From an uncultured Steroidobacter sp. (lineage in GTDB: Bacteria; Pseudomonadota; Gammaproteobacteria; Steroidobacterales; Steroidobacteraceae), in NCBI GenBank assembly GCA_946478975.1, contig CAMLEO010000337.1, forward strand, positions 1 through 7,013: DNA of 7,013 bases, read 5' to 3'. The notes beneath the pieces are model-generated. The model saw nothing but the letters and a program-made list of their open reading frames with translations, did no database searches and was not told the DNA's origin. A program made the position numbers and the translations under genes. The first letter of the stretch is position 1. Every line of letters starts with the position of its first letter. Shown here piece after piece: positions 6,020 to 7,013 of the stretch.

Positions 6020-7013
6020 ATGCAGATCTTTGTTTCCTGTCCGCCGGGCGTTGCGGATCTTACGGCCGCGGAGTTGCGGAACTGCGGTGCCACCGACATT
6101 CGCGAGTTCAAGCTCGGCGTGCAGGCCGAAGGCTCTCTCGAAGTCGCGTATCGCGCTTGCCTGTGGTCGCGCACCGCCAGTCGCGTGTTGCTGCCGCTCG
6201 GAACATTTCCGGCCGCCACGCAAGAGCAGCTGTACGAAGGCATCTCATCCATCGACTGGCAGCAGCACATCAATCCGCAAGGAACGCTCGCGATCGATTT
6301 CGCCGGCGCGTCGAGCGGCATCACCCATACGCATTTCGGCGCGCTGAAAACCAAGGACGCGATTGTCGATCAGTTTCGTGAGCGCACCGGCGAGCGTCCG
6401 TCGGTGCAACTGGAACAACCGGATGTGCGCATCGATGTGCGTCTCGATCGTGACCGGGCCACAGTGAGCCTGGATCTCTCCGGCGAAAGTTTGCATCGAC
6501 GTGCATATCGAGCGCGTGGCGTGGCTGCGCCGTTGAAAGAAAATCTCGCTGCCGCCGTGTTGCTGCGCTCGGGCTGGCCGGCCATCGTTGAAGAGGGCGG
6601 CGAGCTCGTCGATCCGATGTGCGGCTCCGGCACGCTGCTCATCGAAGCTGCACTGATTGCGCTCGATATCGCGCCCGGTTCCATGCGCAGTCATTTTGGT
6701 TTTATCGGCTGGCGCGGCCACGATCGAGCGTTGTGGCAACAGTTGGTCGAGGAAGCTCGCTCGCGTCGTGAGGCCGCCGTTTCAGCGAAGCGATTCACGC
6801 TCAGAGGCTACGACACGGATGCCATGGCGGTGCGCGCAGCGATTGAAAACGTCGAGCGTGCGCGGCTGCGTGGGTTCGTTCACATCGAGCGACGTGACTT
6901 GGAACAGCTGACGCGGGAAAGTCAGGCGCCGACGGGCCTGGTTGTGACCAATCCTCCGTACGGCGAGCGCATTGGCGATCAAGAGCGACTGCAAGCGCTC
7001 TACAGCACGCTTG
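6020..7013 (+). CDS. rlmL: 23S rRNA (guanine-N2) methyltransferase RlmL, 5' part
   Basis: The first 331 residues are present and the gene runs off the window. RlmL uses S-adenosylmethionine to methylate N2 of guanine 2445 in 23S rRNA during large-subunit assembly. After a ferredoxin-like N-terminus comes a THUMP RNA-binding domain (about 44-155), with WSRTASRVLLPLG (49-61) and FGALKTKDAIVDQF (106-119) as in E. coli RlmL. Next is a Rossmann methyltransferase domain with the SAM loop DPMCGSGTLLIEAAL (198-212) and the catalytic NPPYGER (311-317) of the N2-guanine family. In many gammaproteobacteria RlmL is fused to a second methyltransferase, RlmK (G2069 N7). Whether that part exists here cannot be seen. 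The ATG at 6020 is 6 bases after the aguB stop and has no clear ribosome site, which suggests translational coupling to aguB. Confidence 0.93.
   Translation, partial: MQIFVSCPPGVADLTAAELRNCGATDIREFKLGVQAEGSLEVAYRACLWSRTASRVLLPLGTFPAATQEQLYEGISSIDWQQHINPQGTLAIDFAGASSGITHTHFGALKTKDAIVDQFRERTGERPSVQLEQPDVRIDVRLDRDRATVSLDLSGESLHRRAYRARGVAAPLKENLAAAVLLRSGWPAIVEEGGELVDPMCGSGTLLIEAALIALDIAPGSMRSHFGFIGWRGHDRALWQQLVEEARSRREAAVSAKRFTLRGYDTDAMAVRAAIENVERARLRGFVHIERRDLEQLTRESQAPTGLVVTNPPYGERIGDQERLQALYSTL

Noticed and set aside
5030..6223. A 397-codon open frame on the minus strand, antisense to aguB and overlapping the ends of the regulator and rlmL genes
   Set aside because: It covers three well-supported plus-strand genes, and its translation is Arg-rich and domain-free. 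It is a shadow of GC-rich codon use.

Overview
The window is a GC-rich, densely packed stretch of a Gram-negative chromosome. The 3' end of a probable outer-membrane barrel gene, a PuuR-type regulator, an AguB-type amidase and a long-form RlmL rRNA methyltransferase together suggest a gammaproteobacterium. The genus cannot be named from the sequence alone.

Layout. Positions 1-143 are the 3' end of a plus-strand gene, probably an outer-membrane beta-barrel or porin-like protein. It ends in a strong hairpin terminator (about 174-212). The stop codon of a convergent minus-strand gene (188-2962, GTG start) lies in the loop of that hairpin. This gene encodes a 924-residue membrane-anchored GGDEF-EAL protein with a HAMP domain and a large periplasmic sensor region. 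After a 129-base gap that includes a leader hairpin comes a second minus-strand gene (3092-4405), a class III aminotransferase of the beta-alanine/omega-amino-acid:pyruvate type. A 166-base divergent control region (4406-4571) carries a good sigma70-type promoter for the aminotransferase. A perfect 10-base palindrome sits between its -35 and -10 boxes. Rightward from there run a 182-residue HTH-cupin regulator resembling PuuR (4572-5120), an N-carbamoylputrescine amidase, AguB (5138-6013), and the first 331 residues of RlmL (from 6020, running off the window). The gaps between these three genes are 17 and 6 bases, so they are probably one operon.

How the genes fit together. The centre of the window reads as a polyamine or amino-acid module. 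AguB makes putrescine from N-carbamoylputrescine. The PuuR-like repressor probably senses a polyamine or a related amine or omega-amino acid. The divergent transaminase would feed amine-derived omega-amino acids such as beta-alanine into central metabolism. Agmatine deiminase (AguA), the usual partner of AguB, is not in the window. The GGDEF-EAL gene is a separate cyclic-di-GMP signalling gene, and rlmL is a housekeeping gene attached to the end of the operon. All complete genes look intact. I see no mobile elements, tRNAs, rRNAs or CRISPR arrays. I do not find a clearly new system; the best leads are the divergent control region, the operon linkage, and the uncharacterised sensor region of the GGDEF-EAL protein.
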